A stretch of DNA of 6,056 nucleotides from Deltaproteobacteria bacterium (lineage in GTDB: Bacteria; Desulfobacterota; Syntrophia; Syntrophales; UBA2185): positions 1 to 6,056 of the forward strand of contig JAPLJQ010000501.1 of NCBI GenBank assembly GCA_026388495.1, in the 5' to 3' direction. Every line of letters begins with the position of its first letter. The first letter of the stretch is position 1. Below, piece by piece: positions 5,786-6,056 of this stretch. The notes under the pieces are model-generated. The model saw only the letters and a program-made list of their open reading frames with translations, searched no databases and was not told the origin of the DNA. A program made the position numbers and the translations under genes.

Positions 5786-6056
5786 ATGGCACAGAAAAAG
5801 ATTCGCGTCATTCAATACGGGCTGGGTCCGATCGGCATCGAGACGGCAAGGCTCGTCACAAAAAAATCCGGCATGGAGATCGTGGGCGCTGTCGACATTT
5901 CGAAGGATCTTGTGGGTAAGGACCTGGGGGAGATCCTCGGCCTGAATAAAACGCTGGGCGTCAGGGTAACGGACAACGGAAAGGCGCTTTTTGCAAAGAC
6001 CGGCGCCGATGTAGTCCTTCACACGACAGGCTCCCGGATCAGGAAGATCTATCCCG
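5786..6056 (+). CDS. DapB-like / 2,4-diaminopentanoate dehydrogenase-like NAD(P)-binding oxidoreductase, N-terminal part
   Basis: The first 90 codons of a cytoplasmic Rossmann-fold dehydrogenase that runs off the window. It opens with strand-turn-helix RVIQYGLGPIGIETARL (7-23), which contains the dinucleotide motif G12-x-G14-x-x-G17. IVGAVDIS (32-39) follows, with an acidic residue (D37) at the end of the second strand. The next part is GKDLGEILGL (44-53), and then ADVVLHTTGS, which matches the dihydrodipicolinate reductase N-terminal fold. Proteins of this subgroup are usually annotated as dihydrodipicolinate reductase-like or 2,4-diaminopentanoate dehydrogenase-like (ornithine degradation) rather than true DapB; the substrate-binding C-terminal half is not visible. 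The start is supported by GAGAGG (5775-5780) five bases upstream. It lies 64 bases behind the permease with no clear terminator, so co-transcription is likely, suggesting it processes the imported compound or its product (inference). Confidence 0.75.
   Translation, partial: MAQKKIRVIQYGLGPIGIETARLVTKKSGMEIVGAVDISKDLVGKDLGEILGLNKTLGVRVTDNGKALFAKTGADVVLHTTGSRIRKIYP

Noticed and set aside
4765..5811. Second long minus-strand open frame (about 348 codons)
   Set aside because: Same antisense shadow of the permease, with charged low-complexity composition and no family resemblance.
5725..5919. 64-codon plus-strand frame overlapping the dehydrogenase start
   Set aside because: It is in a different frame from the well-supported dehydrogenase and has no ribosome site or domain.

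Overview
The window looks like ordinary chromosomal DNA from a Gram-negative bacterium, most likely a deltaproteobacterium (Desulfobacterota / Syntrophobacterales-like). This taxon call is an inference from three things: the gene content (a TAXI-type TRAP transporter with a DUF1850 partner and a DapB-like dehydrogenase), strong Shine-Dalgarno sites, and an intergenic GTCATTCCCGC...GGGAATCCAG repeat of a kind often seen in such genomes. No rRNA, tRNA, CRISPR array, insertion sequence or phage gene was seen.

Layout. Positions 1-859 (minus strand) hold the first ~286 codons of gcvT, the aminomethyltransferase (T-protein) of the glycine cleavage system; its C-terminus lies outside the window. Positions 860-1396 are a gene-free divergent intergenic region. 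From left to right it carries a hairpin-rich gcvT leader, an inverted pair of REP-like palindromes, a perfect 8-bp dyad, an extended -10 promoter candidate pointing right, and a CRP/FNR-family-like palindrome. From 1397 a rightward gene set follows: a periplasmic TAXI-family solute-binding protein (1397-2395), a small membrane-anchored DUF1850 protein (2457-2945), a very large fused TRAP permease (2983-5721, 912 aa), and the start of a Rossmann-fold DapB-like / 2,4-diaminopentanoate-dehydrogenase-like oxidoreductase (5786 to the window end).

How the genes work together. The binding protein should capture an organic anion, probably a carboxylate or amino acid, in the periplasm and deliver it to the fused permease, which imports it using an ion gradient. 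DUF1850 proteins recur beside TAXI transporters but have no established role. The NAD(P)-binding enzyme is probably co-transcribed and may act on the imported compound or its product. The substrate cannot be read from sequence. A GC-rich hairpin followed by a short T-run lies between the binding-protein gene and the DUF1850 gene and may make the binding protein more abundant than the membrane parts.

The most unusual features are two apparent insertions in the permease (residues ~87-226 and ~535-635). The second contains an internally repeated P-x-x-A-A-F-W segment. The clustered dyads in the shared upstream region are the next most interesting. Nothing here amounts to a clearly new biological system.
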